This document shows, piece after piece, positions 11,587-21,586 of a stretch of 39,410 bases of DNA; the stretch's first letter is position 1, and each line of letters opens with the position of its first letter. The stretch covers positions 1 through 39,410 of the forward strand of contig RCNN01000225.1 in assembly GCA_003667245.1 (NCBI GenBank), written 5' to 3'. This DNA is from Heterostelium multicystogenum (taxonomy: Eukaryota > Evosea > Eumycetozoa > Acytosteliales > Acytosteliaceae). The notes beneath the pieces were generated by a model. That model saw only the letters and a list, made by a program, of their open reading frames with translations, was not told where the DNA came from and ran no database searches. The position numbers and the translations under genes were made by a program.

Positions 11587-12191
11587 TTATTCGAGTGGTG
11601 TTGTTGAAATCGGTTGGTGTTGTTTCACTACGAAAAACAGGAATTGGCGAGTGGTGGACGAGATAATCGCTCACTGAACCTAACATTAATCTACATGGAG
11701 TGGAACATAAATAACAAGTGAAATTAGTGATACAATTCATGCATTGTATCATGATGATAGTTAGCATTACAATCTTACTTTTTAAAAATACCCAATCCTC
11801 TGGAACCAACAATTAACATATCCAAAGGGGAACTATGCTCTTCTATATATCTGAGGATCTCTTCTCTTGTATCGCCATACAATATGGTTGTCTTTATATT
11901 TTGAAACTAAAACGTATTTTATTAATAATATACCCATATTCCTATTTATTGACAATTACATACTCCTTTTCTTATACATTGTGCTTTATCTCTATCAAGT
12001 ATTTGTTGTGCTATTGTTTGCAACTCTTTTAAATTATCTATTGGAGCTACCAAATCTTCTTGTGGTATAGATTGTTCATCTATGACAGTGATGATCTCTA
12101 TAGAATCTCTTTCTGGCTTTAACATCCTAAATGATTCTTCTAGCGCAATTGTTGAACAATCACTTCCATCCACAGCAATTACTACTTTCAT
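11587..12191 (-). CDS. universal stress protein (UspA family)
   Basis: Small cytosolic alpha/beta nucleotide-binding-fold protein of about 152 residues. It opens MKVVIAVDGSDCSTIALEESFRML, the standard first strand and helix. Near the end it carries [28 protein letters not shown], the ATP-binding G-2X-G-9X-G(S/T) loop of UspA proteins. Exons are 11964-12191, 11779-11906 and 11587-11690; introns are 57 and 88 bases. As printed, one surplus T in the run before CGTAGTG shifts the last residues so that the frame stops at 11540-11542 in a Tyr/Ile-rich tail. Removing it gives the expected ending PIPVFVVKQHQ and a stop at 11587-11589. The specific role is unknown; relatives respond to starvation and oxidative stress. 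Confidence 0.9.
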
Positions 12192-12669
12192 TATTTCCTC
12201 TTTTTAATTTATTATAATACTTCAATAATTTATAATATATATATATATATAGATTCTAAATATAATTAGAAAATATAATCTTTAAATAAAGGAGTTTATC
12301 TTAAAAATAAGATTAAATTAATTTATTTCTTTCTTTCAACAAATTAATGTTTATCTAAATAAATATTATCTATTTGTATTTTTATTTGTATTATATATTC
12401 AAATAGTAAGTGTACAATAATATATATACATACATACATAGATTAACACAAATAATGCGAATGAGTAATTATGTCCTTTGACATTTACTTAAAACTAATA
12501 ATTCTAATATTTCCAAAACAAGTAAAAATCAACATATACAACATGGTGTGTGTTATTTGGAATGGTGTGGTGGGGGTGGGGAGGAAGTTGTGTGGTGTTG
12601 TTGTTTATACAACCAAGTTAAGTACACTATGTGAGTGTATGCCAACCATTATTGTTAATAATAATATTA
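12192..12669. other. AT-rich spacer
   Basis: 5' flank of the stress-protein gene and 3' flank of the alkyltransferase gene, both minus strand. It contains (TA)n at 12237-12251 and a G-rich patch (12562-12600). No gene seen. Confidence 0.5.
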
Positions 12670-13344
12670 TTATGATTTAATTGTAGTTATTGTGGTTGCA
12701 GCTTTTGTTGTTGTTGTTGTTGTGGTGCTGTTGGTTTGGTTGGTTAATTTGCTAAGGTATTTTTGTTCGTGGTCGTAGAGGAAGTGCTGCTTGGGAATTC
12801 CTCCTTTGCCGATGTATCCAACGACTTCACCTTTCACCGATACAATGCGGTGGCATGGCACTATGATGGGGAATTTGTTGAGACGACACGCCGTTGCCAC
12901 AGCCCTGGGCGCATTGGCTCGCCCCATAGATTTGGCCACGTCGGTGTACGAAGCAGTCGTGCCGTATTTCACTTGGCAAAGTGCACGCCATGCCAATTTC
13001 TGGAAGTCAGTGCCCTGCTCATAGTCAATGGGCGTTTCGAAATCCATTCGTTTGCCGTCAAAATATTCGACCAACTCTCGCTTGAAGGAATCGGTGACAG
13101 AGTTACCATTGACTCTGTCCTCATCGACAACATCACTCTTGGCGAAGCTGATCAGCGTGAGGCTTTTGTCATTGGCATAGAACTCGATAATACCAATCGG
13201 TGAATTGTAGAGATCAAAGTATTTCCTGTTCTCAGGGACATTATTATCATGATCTTCACCAGCCAATTTCTTTTCAACTTTTTGGTAAGGTGTAATTGTT
13301 GTTGTTTTGCTTTGTTGTCGAGCAGATGATTTTGAAGGTGGCAT
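12670..13344 (-). CDS. mgmt: methylated-DNA--protein-cysteine methyltransferase (O6-alkylguanine-DNA alkyltransferase)
   Basis: Suicide DNA-repair enzyme that moves the alkyl group from O6-alkylguanine to its own cysteine. It is a single exon of 224 residues with no frame break. The active site is VPCHRIV with Cys164. Upstream lie TDFQKLAWRALCQVKYGTTASYTDVA (the recognition-domain entry) and the DNA-binding helix RANAPRAVATACRLN with its arginine finger; downstream is GYIGKGGIPKQHFLYDHE. An N-terminal domain (about 41-105) precedes it. The extreme C-terminus is a low-complexity Thr tract. The conserved core (about 12790-13150) is clearly richer in G+C than neighbouring genes. The gene is divergent from the F-box-like gene starting 248 bases away. 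Confidence 0.95.
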   Translation of the reverse strand: MPPSKSSARQQSKTTTITPYQKVEKKLAGEDHDNNVPENRKYFDLYNSPIGIIEFYANDKSLTLISFAKSDVVDEDRVNGNSVTDSFKRELVEYFDGKRMDFETPIDYEQGTDFQKLAWRALCQVKYGTTASYTDVAKSMGRANAPRAVATACRLNKFPIIVPCHRIVSVKGEVVGYIGKGGIPKQHFLYDHEQKYLSKLTNQTNSTTTTTTTKAATTITTIKS

Positions 13345-13591
13345 TTCGTCGTAAATTAATTATCTAGTTTAATAATGCATTTCTAATCAGATTTTAGTAT
13401 AAAACACTGATCAAATTTGATTTAAAAAACAATATTTTTCTTGGAAATAGACCCTCTGAGTTCAACTTATTATGAAAAATATCTTGTTTTAGTTTATCTT
13501 GATTTGATTCAAGCTACACATATTGAAAAATATATGATACTCACCAGAAGAAGAATAAAGATATATAGATTGGATATACCAAATAGGAAAC
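13345..13591. promoter_or_regulatory. divergent promoter region
   Basis: 247-base AT-rich interval between the alkyltransferase start (minus) and the F-box-like gene start (plus). Regulatory elements for both must lie here; no specific site was recognised. Confidence 0.4.
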
Positions 13592-15112
13592 ATGACTCAT
13601 CAGATGAACAATAATCACTTACTCTCTGAAGATTACAATTCATTAATCAACTGTTTGAAAATATATACAATCTATATTATCAGTTGATAGGTGACGATAG
13701 TGGTCATGGCAATGATGAATTGCGATCAAAATATGCAAAGCTCTTAATTAATTTTCATAATACAAAGTTTCCACATTATTATGATGTTAAAGGATTTGTC
13801 AAGTTTCTCAATGATCTGTTCTTTGATAAATCGATCCACGTGTTCGATAGCATAAAGAATCTTACACGATTCGAACACAAACCATCCATAAATTCACTTT
13901 ACAATTCTATTATCAATGATAAAAGAGTAAGTGTCAATAGTATTAAAATCAGTCAGGTTTACTACATCCTATATTAATTGAATATGATATTAGTTTAAAG
14001 AGATGCACGATCAAACCGATCTGGATCAATTCAAATACAGAATGAATACCTATCGAGATTATTGTTGCTTTGATCATCTCCATAAAAAGTTTGATTACTC
14101 CAATATAAAATCACTCTTGAACATCAATGCCCCTTACATTGGAAATACAGTAGCACCACAATCAAAAATAGCACTTCCAGTAGAATCTAATGGCCAACTA
14201 TCAGATATCTTGTTGGAAAGAATCATTTCCCATACAGTTATATCTCGTTCGGATATGGTAAGAGAATTCATTGATAATTCCCTGGTTATTCAACTTGCAC
14301 TTGTGTCGAAACAATTCTTCAAAGTGATTTCGAACATTCTCAGCAAGAATCATTATCGATGGTACAAATCTTTCAATTTGGACAATGAATATTGTCTCAT
14401 CAAACTACCACCATTGTACTTTGATTATGAATCAATCAGATCGATTCCGTATGACAAAGGACATGAATATGCCACTCATTTGATGTCAAGAGTTGAATTA
14501 TTCACTATTACATCGGATGAATGTGATATTGGGTCTGGAGATGTTAGTCGAGGATACATTGCCGATGAATTCCTTAAGATCTACAATCATCAGTTGATTT
14601 ACCGAGAAAAACATAATATTAAATTCATACTTGGTATATCCACCTCCAATGCCAAATCTCAAACAAATCAAAGTTTTCAATTACTATGGATATCGTAATA
14701 ATTATAGTAACCTCCTGGATCACATAATTTCAGGCATCCCAAATCAAGATGGATATGGACTTGAACACTTTTCCATCGAAATTGAAAAGCATTATAGTTA
14801 TGGGCCAACGTACAACGACACCTCATTTCTTAGGCTACTTATCAAACTTCATTCCAAAACATTGAAATCAGTTCGTATCGAATACTTTTCATTTTTTGAT
14901 CGTGAACTAGGACTTTTTACAATCTTAAAGGAGAATCTTTCTTTAATGAAAAAATACAAACTACTTATTTGATTTGGTAATAGATCGAGAAGGCCAACGA
15001 TTTTACGATAAAATATTTGCAAAAACCTGATTATCATAAAGTAATGATGTATTTAAAAGAACAAAAGGCAAAGCTCCCCAAACAATTACCAAAATATTGT
15101 TATAAAATATAA
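13592..15112 (+). CDS. F-box-like / leucine-rich protein 1 of a tandem pair
   Basis: Member of a dictyostelid-type family of F-box-like LRR proteins, probably a substrate adaptor for ubiquitin ligases (inferred from fold only). The F-box-like segment is around 14205-14350: ILLERIISHTV then LALVSKQFFKVISNIL. LRR-like segments follow, for example PMPNLKQIKVFNYYGY and SKTLKSVRIEYFSFF. The start ATG at 13592 requires a one-base break near 13680 to continue into the frame QLIGDDSGHGNDELRSKY. An intron is at 13927-14002 (76 bases). Further breaks are near 14628, 14950 and 15020; the last frame ends KLPKQLPKYCYKI at 15110-15112. Exon 1 up to 13926 could belong to a separate gene, but the in-phase splice argues against it. 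Confidence 0.6.
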
Positions 15113-15360
15113 TATACATATATTTATTATCATTCAAATAAATATAAATCTACAACAATCTGATATATGACCAAAATGTCTTGTCATTTTTAATGAAAGT
15201 CTATTATTAATGACTTTACTAAAGATTAAAAATGTACTTCTTTCAGACCCTGCCAACTTGGATAAATTATAATAAATTTCATTTGGACACCAGTAAACTA
15301 TTCCAGGTTTCAAATTTTGATCTCAAATGTCAAATTCCAATTTGATCAAAAGAGTAAAGA

Positions 15361-17081
15361 ATGAATGATTATATAATACAATATAGGATATTGAATTATT
15401 GTTGGAATGACAAGTTAGCTTCTTTCAAATGGAAATTGAACCTATCTTTGTATGATGATGAGATAATGGTTATTATTTAAACATTACTAATAGTGGTATC
15501 TAATTGTATTTAGAATATCGAAGCTGCATTTTGATATAGTTGCAGCTGGTATTAGGAAGAAAATGAGTGATAGGATGTTCAGGTCATCAAACCTACTTGA
15601 GCATCTCTCGTCGAAATTCAATATAATACAATCGATTGATTCGATATCTACTTCCATCGAGGCGTTACAGTTGAGATTCTCGAAAATACAAAAGACCATC
15701 AGCAATGATAACAGTAACAACTGTAAAGAAGTGTCATCCTTCAGCTCCATCAAGACACTGGTGCTTGATAATACTTGTAGATCCATCTTTCTGGATGTTG
15801 ATAAATTCAAATCGTTATTGTTGATGCTACCATACAACTGCTCATCACTGTATCTTTCTGATTTTAGTTGTCTACTTGTAAATTGTTTGATTGATTATCT
15901 TATTAAAGTACTCTTTTCTTCCTTTCCCCTCCTATCTATTGCATACACAAAAGCTGAGAATGATAAGAGACATGCTTTCTATAACCTATCATGTATAGGT
16001 TTATTCGTTGACAGATTAGAACCTGATACCTCTGTAAGATTTGAAAAACTACTTGAGTGTAGAGGTAGAGGACTAGATGGTTTGTTCCTAGGTTTCAAAA
16101 ATGATTTGCTCAACCTTTGATCTATCCAAATCTATTGAAAGTGAATATTTAGTCAATTTGAGATCACTCCAACTTGGGGCAGACTACAATGAACATCCCT
16201 CAACTAGCACAACATTCTTTGGTCCCAAAAGGATCTATTCAGTGGATATTGGCAATCCTTTTACTTTCTTTGACTTACTTTTCCACAAGTGCAAATCGTT
16301 GGAGAAGTTATATATTATCAAGCTGGATATTAAAAGAAATGATGATCAGCGCCGACTACTATTTACAAGAGCAATATCAATATTCTTGCTTCGAAAGAAT
16401 AGAGTTAGAAAACTACAGATACCATTCTCATCTGAAGATCTGAATAGGACATTAAGGTTGAACGACAACATTCGTGTATTGAAGATACCTTGCAAACAGA
16501 ATAACCACTACTTTCACTCAAGTCTTGAGACCTTGAATATCCTATCTTGCACCAAGGACATGTTTAGTCACTTTGCCAAGTCAAAGAGCAACATATCAAA
16601 GTTAATTGTCAATGCTAGAAGGGTGAGCAATAGAGATCTGTTATTTTTCGTCAATATCCACCAGTGTTTGAGAACTCTGGACATCAGACACTGCAGAACC
16701 AAATCATTTGCCTATATCATAGAGGCATTGGTCTTCAATCATTCCCTAGAGAGACTGACTATTGAGTTTACAAGACTTCCAGACCAGAATGTCATATCAA
16801 GATTATTTGAATCACTATCCAGCAGCAAAATTACATCATTTACCCTGGTACTTGAATCCCTTTTAGATATGTTTGATTTTATTAATTATTATATCAAATA
16901 CATTGAGCAATCTCTTGAAGTGGCCATTGCAACCAATTTCTTCAACTTAGAAACTCTCAGATGGTCAAAGAATATGTCATACATCCAATTCCTATCTACT
17001 AACCAGGTCAATCTTGACAATATTAAGAGAGAGGTTTATTTAAAAACTGAGAAACTAAAATCCATTACATCGGACTATTAA
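15361..17081 (+). CDS. F-box-like / leucine-rich protein 2 of a tandem pair
   Basis: Second gene of the pair, about 550 residues. Exon 1 (15361-15449) begins MNDYIIQYRILNYCWNDKL and the intron 15450-15513 (64 bases, GTATGA..TTTAG) splits a Leu codon. The joined sequence WKLNLSLISKLHFDIVAAGIRKKM is a dictyostelid F-box-like segment. The remainder is a repeated Leu-rich pattern: SLEKLYIIKLDI, RVRKLQIPFSSEDL, NIRVLKIPC, CLRTLDIRHCRTK, SLERLTIEFTRLPD, FNLETLRWSKN. One frame break lies near 16098 (A run before ATGATTTGC). It has no catalytic domain, and a role in protein turnover is only inferred. The start was chosen because it is the only ATG in frame with the F-box exon. Confidence 0.7.
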
Positions 17082-17123
17082 TAATAATACATTGAGAAGA
17101 ATACAACATTATCAAAAAAATAT

Positions 17124-17166
17124 ATTTTAATGATTATATAGTAAAGATATATATAATCATTAAAAT
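17124..17166. repeat. inverted repeat 1 of the cluster, 17-bp perfect stem
   Basis: ATTTTAATGATTATATA (17124-17140) is the exact reverse complement of 17150-17166, with a 9-base loop. Confidence 0.9.
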
Positions 17167-17172
17167 CTAGAA

Positions 17173-17200
17173 CTAGCTTTAATTAATTAACTAAAGCTAG
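17173..17200. repeat. inverted repeat 2 of the cluster
   Basis: CTAGCTTTA (17173-17181) pairs with TAAAGCTAG (17192-17200), 10-base loop. Confidence 0.85.
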
Positions 17201-17230
17201 AGATGTAATTGTTAATACAATCTAACTTTT

Positions 17231-17248
17231 CTTTATAGTACTATAAAG
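17231..17248. repeat. inverted repeat 3: 18-bp perfect palindrome
   Basis: CTTTATAGTACTATAAAG reads the same on both strands. Confidence 0.9.
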
Positions 17249-17293
17249 TTAAATAAAAGGTATATATAATCATCGATTATCCTCATAATTATG

Positions 17294-17337
17294 TTTTGAA
17301 CATCATTAAATAGTGAAAGAAATCATTATGTTCAAAA
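17294..17337. repeat. inverted repeat 4 of the cluster
   Basis: TTTTGAACAT (17294-17303) pairs exactly with ATGTTCAAAA (17328-17337); 24-base loop. Confidence 0.85.
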
Positions 17338-17349
17338 TAAGTATTATAC

Positions 17350-17388
17350 CCAACAAGTGGGTACCTGCAGTACCCAAGGCTTGATTGC
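17350..17388. repeat. inverted repeat 5 of the cluster
   Basis: TGGGTAC (17358-17364) and GTACCCA (17370-17376) flank CTGCA. An outer imperfect stem CAACAAG / CTTGATTG extends it to about 17350-17388. Confidence 0.8.
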
Positions 17389-17398
17389 TTAATATTGT

Positions 17399-17431
17399 CT
17401 TCTTTGCTTCAAGTAAGTAAGTAGCAAGAAG
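17399..17431. repeat. inverted repeat 6 of the cluster
   Basis: CTTCTTtGCT (17399-17408, one bulged T) pairs with AGCAAGAAG (17423-17431). Confidence 0.75.
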
Positions 17432-17527
17432 TTAAGAAAAGTGTAAAACTTTGAGAATCTTTATTGAGACCAATTAAATTTTTAATTAACATATTGAAAT
17501 TAAATTAAAATATTAATAAAATAATTG

Positions 17528-17554
17528 GAAGGGGGTGAAATAAAGCACACCTTC
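17528..17554. repeat. inverted repeat 7 of the cluster
   Basis: GAAGG..GTG (17528-17537) pairs with CAC.CCTTC (17546-17554), with small bulges. Confidence 0.7.
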
Positions 17555-17571
17555 TTTAATCTATCTTCTCC

Positions 17572-17586
17572 TATACACAGTGTATA
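17572..17586. repeat. inverted repeat 8: near-palindrome
   Basis: TATACAC (17572-17578) and GTGTATA (17580-17586) are separated by one base. Confidence 0.8.
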
Positions 17587-18091
17587 TTCAAAATAAAGAG
17601 AATAAGAAGTGCACTCACTCACCTAACTACCTTCTGTAAATTTCACAATAAAAATTGTTTATTTCTATTTTTTAATATCTTCTTCTTTTTTAAATATTCA
17701 TATTATTTATATACTTATATAAATATATATATATAATTTTATATATATATACTCATAGATAGATAAGATTTAATATATTTACTAAAAATACTATAACTAC
17801 AACAACTACAACAATAACTACTACCGTTATTACTACTACTTCGATATTTTAAAATTAGATAGTTAAAAAGTTAAATAGATTGAAGTTCTATAGGTTTTAG
17901 ATAATATTATAGATAGATAGATAGATAGAATAGGAAGAAGATAAAGATAATATTTATGTATATGTTTTTAAAATAATTTAATTGTATTGTTTTGTTTATT
18001 TTTTTTATTTTATTATTAGATAGTATTTTTAATTAAGTGTAAAGTTGTGGAGATTAAACTGGAGAGATAAGAAAGTAATTTAATGTAAAAA

Positions 18092-19842
18092 ATGAGTAAT
18101 CCTGTCAAAGTAGAAAACTCAAAAAGAATTGATCTTTAATGAATCCAAATGGATTGCAGTCTGGACATCGACACCAGGAGCAACAGCAGCAATCTTTATC
18201 ATCGCCAAAGAAATCTAGACAAAAGGACTCAAACTATGATGTATTTAGTGATGTAGATGATATATTTTTAAGGGCAAAGCCAACACCCATATCAAAACAA
18301 CCAAACCATGTGCAACAATACCAACAACAACATCAACATTCTCAACAACAAACAACTCCCTCATCTAAAAAAACTATAAGTACAAAACAACTACAACAGC
18401 AACAGCAACAACCTCAACAACATGAACAACCCAATCCACAATTACTTCCTGTAAAGCAACACCAACCTAATTTGTTAAGTGAATCTAAAGAATCAACTCG
18501 CAAATCAAAACATTTCAACACCTCAACATCAACATGCACAAAAACCGTCATCCTCGTCTTCCAAAATGACAGTATTCAAGCCGGATTTGGACTTCTCTTC
18601 ATTTGACGAAGAATATAAGGTGGAGAAAGATACATTTAAGATTGACGATGACTTTGGCAGTGATGACATATCTCCACCGCAAACAACCAAGAAAAAGTCG
18701 ACTTTAAAAAAACCATCAGCTCCCGTTGTTGACGATGATGACTTTGTAGAATTATCTTTAAATGATGTAAGAAATTCACCTTCTAGGATCAACAAATAGT
18801 CTAACATATTTTTCTTTCTTTGTAGTTGGAAATTGGAGGAAAACAATTCTTTATTCCATTCTATCAAACACCAGAAATGTGTAGTAATGAAGTAAGAAAC
18901 TGGTTAGATAAGCAATGGTTTCTACCATCCAATAAGAAAGACATAGTGTTTGTATAATACTTCACTCTTGGATCGTTGTTTTAGCCCATCTTATTAATAT
19001 GTTTACTCATATAGTTGGTCAGCTCAAAATAGATTTTATTATCCTGTTTATGTATTTACAGTGAGTGCCACTATAGCTTTTTTCAGCTGCCTATGTTCTA
19101 CCGGAACAAGGTGTACAAAATATATCAGAGACATCCACCCAAACCTACGATGAGATCATTGCATGTGCATCAAGCTCAGTTGATATGAGCTTGGTTGAAA
19201 AATTGATTTTTGGTAATTAACATTCCTTATTATAGTAAAAAGTATTAGTTTACTCATTTAATTATTCATATACTTCATAAAAATAGATAATTGCTTTTCA
19301 CATAGAACACCGTTCTTCTTGCCAGCTAAGACGATTAGAAAAATATAATGGCAAGCTCCCTGAAAAAATACTTGCAATAGATATTTCAAGAAATGATATT
19401 TGGGATGATGTAAGGAACCTGAATGGCCTACAACACTATATGATATCTAACCATCTCTATTTATAGAAGGTTCTGTCATTCATAGAAAAAAACAGAGAAA
19501 AAGCGATGTACTGAATATATACAAAAGAAATATAAGATAACCAATTTTTAAACTTGAACTATCTGATCCAAAGATAGTTAAAGAATCAATGATGGTTGTG
19601 TATCTACCGATCTCAGCTGAAAACTTCCAACTTGCTGGTAAATTCTACGATACTCTAACCAGCGGTAATATTGGTCAGACAGTTGGAAGATCACCTACAG
19701 GAACAGGTACTTAATTTCCAACCAATGGTAGTTTTCACATTAGAGATACTAACTAAATTTTAAAATAGGTATTGTAGGTGAGACTGTCTTCGGAATGGTA
19801 TCCAAAGTATCAAACCTTGTAAATGACTCAATTGGAATGTAA
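18092..19842 (+). CDS. unrecognised multi-exon protein, Q-rich N-terminus
   Basis: I do not recognise this family. The N-terminal third is low complexity (poly-Gln/His/Ser, about 18150-18560). An acidic Asp/Ser/Lys segment follows (FKPDLDFSSFDEEYK, VDDDDFVELSLND), then a better-conserved looking part: GGKQFFIPFYQTPEMCSNEVRNW, LPEQGVQNISETSTQTYDEI, LPEKILAIDISRNDIWDD, KFYDTLTSGNIGQTVG, and the C-terminus ETVFGMVSKVSNLVNDSIGM. Supported introns are 18767-18825, 19213-19315, 19410-19466 and 19707-19768; another starts at 18952, its end (before about 19085) unresolved. Breaks are near 18480 and 19510. The upstream ATG at 18092 (MSNPVKVENSKRIDL) joins the ATG at 18139 if one T is restored; otherwise 18139 is the start. 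No signal peptide or catalytic motif was found. The acidic patches suggest a cytosolic adaptor, which is only a guess. Confidence 0.6.
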
Positions 19843-20422
19843 ATGTTAATCCAAATATCATTATTTTATTTTTATTCCCTATTATTTCTACTATTATTAT
19901 TCTCAAAAAAAATAATGATAATCTAATATATAAATTGTCCACATTTAGAACTCCAAAGTAACAACCAATCATTATTCAATTTCATTCGCATGCTTTATTC
20001 TTTTTATACCATCATGCCAATCATTTAACATTTCATCAACTCTTCCAGCACTCATTTCATTCATACATTCATCCATCTATTTCCACTGACAACCCGAACC
20101 ATTGATTGAATAAAATAAGTAATACAATGGCAAGACAATGCAAATATTAGTATACATTAAAAACCAACAGCAAATTACCAATATATTTACTGTCAATTTT
20201 TATTTTATTCTCCTCGCTGTTGTTTACCTACCAATCATCCATTAATTTTTGCAGTCTACATCAAAACATTATAGTAACCACCATTTTCTGAAGGTATCCA
20301 TTTAGTTATACGAATTTAAAATATTAATTTAAGTAGGTGGTGATGGACCAAATAATAGAAGTGGATTCGATAGGAGCAGGAAGAGAAGAGCGGGTATTTC
20401 ATTTGAAAGAAATGGCACATTT
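19843..20422. other. 3'-3' spacer, nothing recognised
   Basis: Convergent interval between the Q-rich gene and the SOSS-B gene. AT-rich, with no repeats, RNA genes or open frames of note. Confidence 0.5.
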
Positions 20423-21244
20423 TTACATTTGCTTTGGCTGATGCTGTAGTGTAGGGTTCGGTTGTTGATTGGCCATCGGCTTCATCTTTCCTAATGGTGG
20501 CGGTATTTGTCCTTGTTGTTTAGACATTACATTTTTGATATTAGGGTCATCTTTAGCAATAGGTGTTGCACTTAGATTTGGATTTTTCAACAAAAGTAAA
20601 AGTGAATCTGTTAATTAGAGTAGTAATAATAATAATAAATGTAAATGGACTTGTTTATAAATGTTTTTCATATCACACTATGGATCATCATAGACTTGTC
20701 AGAAACTTACTCTCCTATTCTCTCGATTATACCACTCTTTCCTACATATAAAAACAATGATTCATGAAATATAGATGCATAACCTCCTCGCAGCCTTAGA
20801 ATATCGCCCGGCTGTACTTGTTCACCACAAGCGTCAAAACAGAGTCATATTGATGCTAGCGGATCCATCAGCAACCAAAACTTGATATAACAGTAAATCT
20901 TTCTTCTTTATAGGTGGCACTAATATGCCAAGCAATTGAATATTAAAATGTATTCATGTTGAGTGTAGATGTTGATCATCTTGTTTTGGATAGGGTCCAA
21001 GACTTACGTTTTTTCCAAAACAATAAAAATGGCATTAATATTCTTTACATATGGTTTTATATCTAATATTTTTGTATAAACATTTGACTGCTGCGACTGT
21101 GATAATTGTTGCTGCTGTTGGGGAGGCTGTTGCGTTTGTTTGCTGTGGTGGTGCTCCTTGGCTAGGAGGTTGTTGAGGATGCTGCTGTTGTTGGCTTTGT
21201 GGTGCAGATTGACCAGGTCCGCCTTGACTTTGACTAAAGCTCAT
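20423..21244 (-). CDS. nabp: SOSS complex subunit B homologue (NABP/hSSB), OB-fold single-strand DNA-binding protein
   Basis: Single OB-fold protein that binds ssDNA at double-strand breaks and works with INTS3-type partners in repair and transcription. About 209 residues, close to the human length. The order is a Gln/Pro-rich N-terminal extension, then the OB fold ([71 protein letters not shown]), then a Pro/Gln-rich tail ending in QHQPKQM. Exons are 21008-21244, 20711-20919 and 20423-20607; introns are 88 and 103 bases. One-base breaks lie near 21120, about 20890, the T run in ACTCTGTTTTG near 20840, and the A run near 20588. In animal relatives the Q/P-rich part lies only at the C-terminus; here it is at both ends. 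The gene is divergent from the Pth-like gene. Confidence 0.88.
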
Positions 21245-21586
21245 CTATATAATGTTGTATGTATGTATGTATAACTATATATACTAATATAATCAACTCT
21301 TTGAATTGAAACAATTTACTGCTTGAGTGATGAACATCACCTATGTCAGAAGATGATGTTTATGACACTTCAATTTATTACTGTTATGCAAGTTGTTGGC
21401 ACACATCTATTCATCCCATTCCAATTCAAAAAAATAAAAACAAAAAAAACACAATTCATTTTTCAAATTTTTGTGATCGACTTTATGATTCGGTTTCACT
21501 CTCATAAACAATCAGATCATTCTTAAGTAATTACATATTAAATTAATTATATCTATCTATCAATCACTCGAGAAGATAGCAAAAGA
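21245..21586. promoter_or_regulatory. divergent promoter region
   Basis: 342 bases between the SOSS-B start (minus) and the Pth-like start (plus). It contains A-rich tracts (21429-21450) and a short inverted repeat AACATCA ... TGATGTT (21335-21361). No defined factor site recognised. Confidence 0.4.

Larger units (their letters stand above)
17082..18091. other. intergenic spacer with a dense series of inverted repeats
   Basis: The first half (17124-17586) is a chain of stem-loop-capable inverted repeats, listed separately. The second half (17600-18091) is plain AT-rich 5' flank of the Q-rich gene, with TATA-like and GATA-type runs (17756-17766, 17911-17930). Confidence 0.6.
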
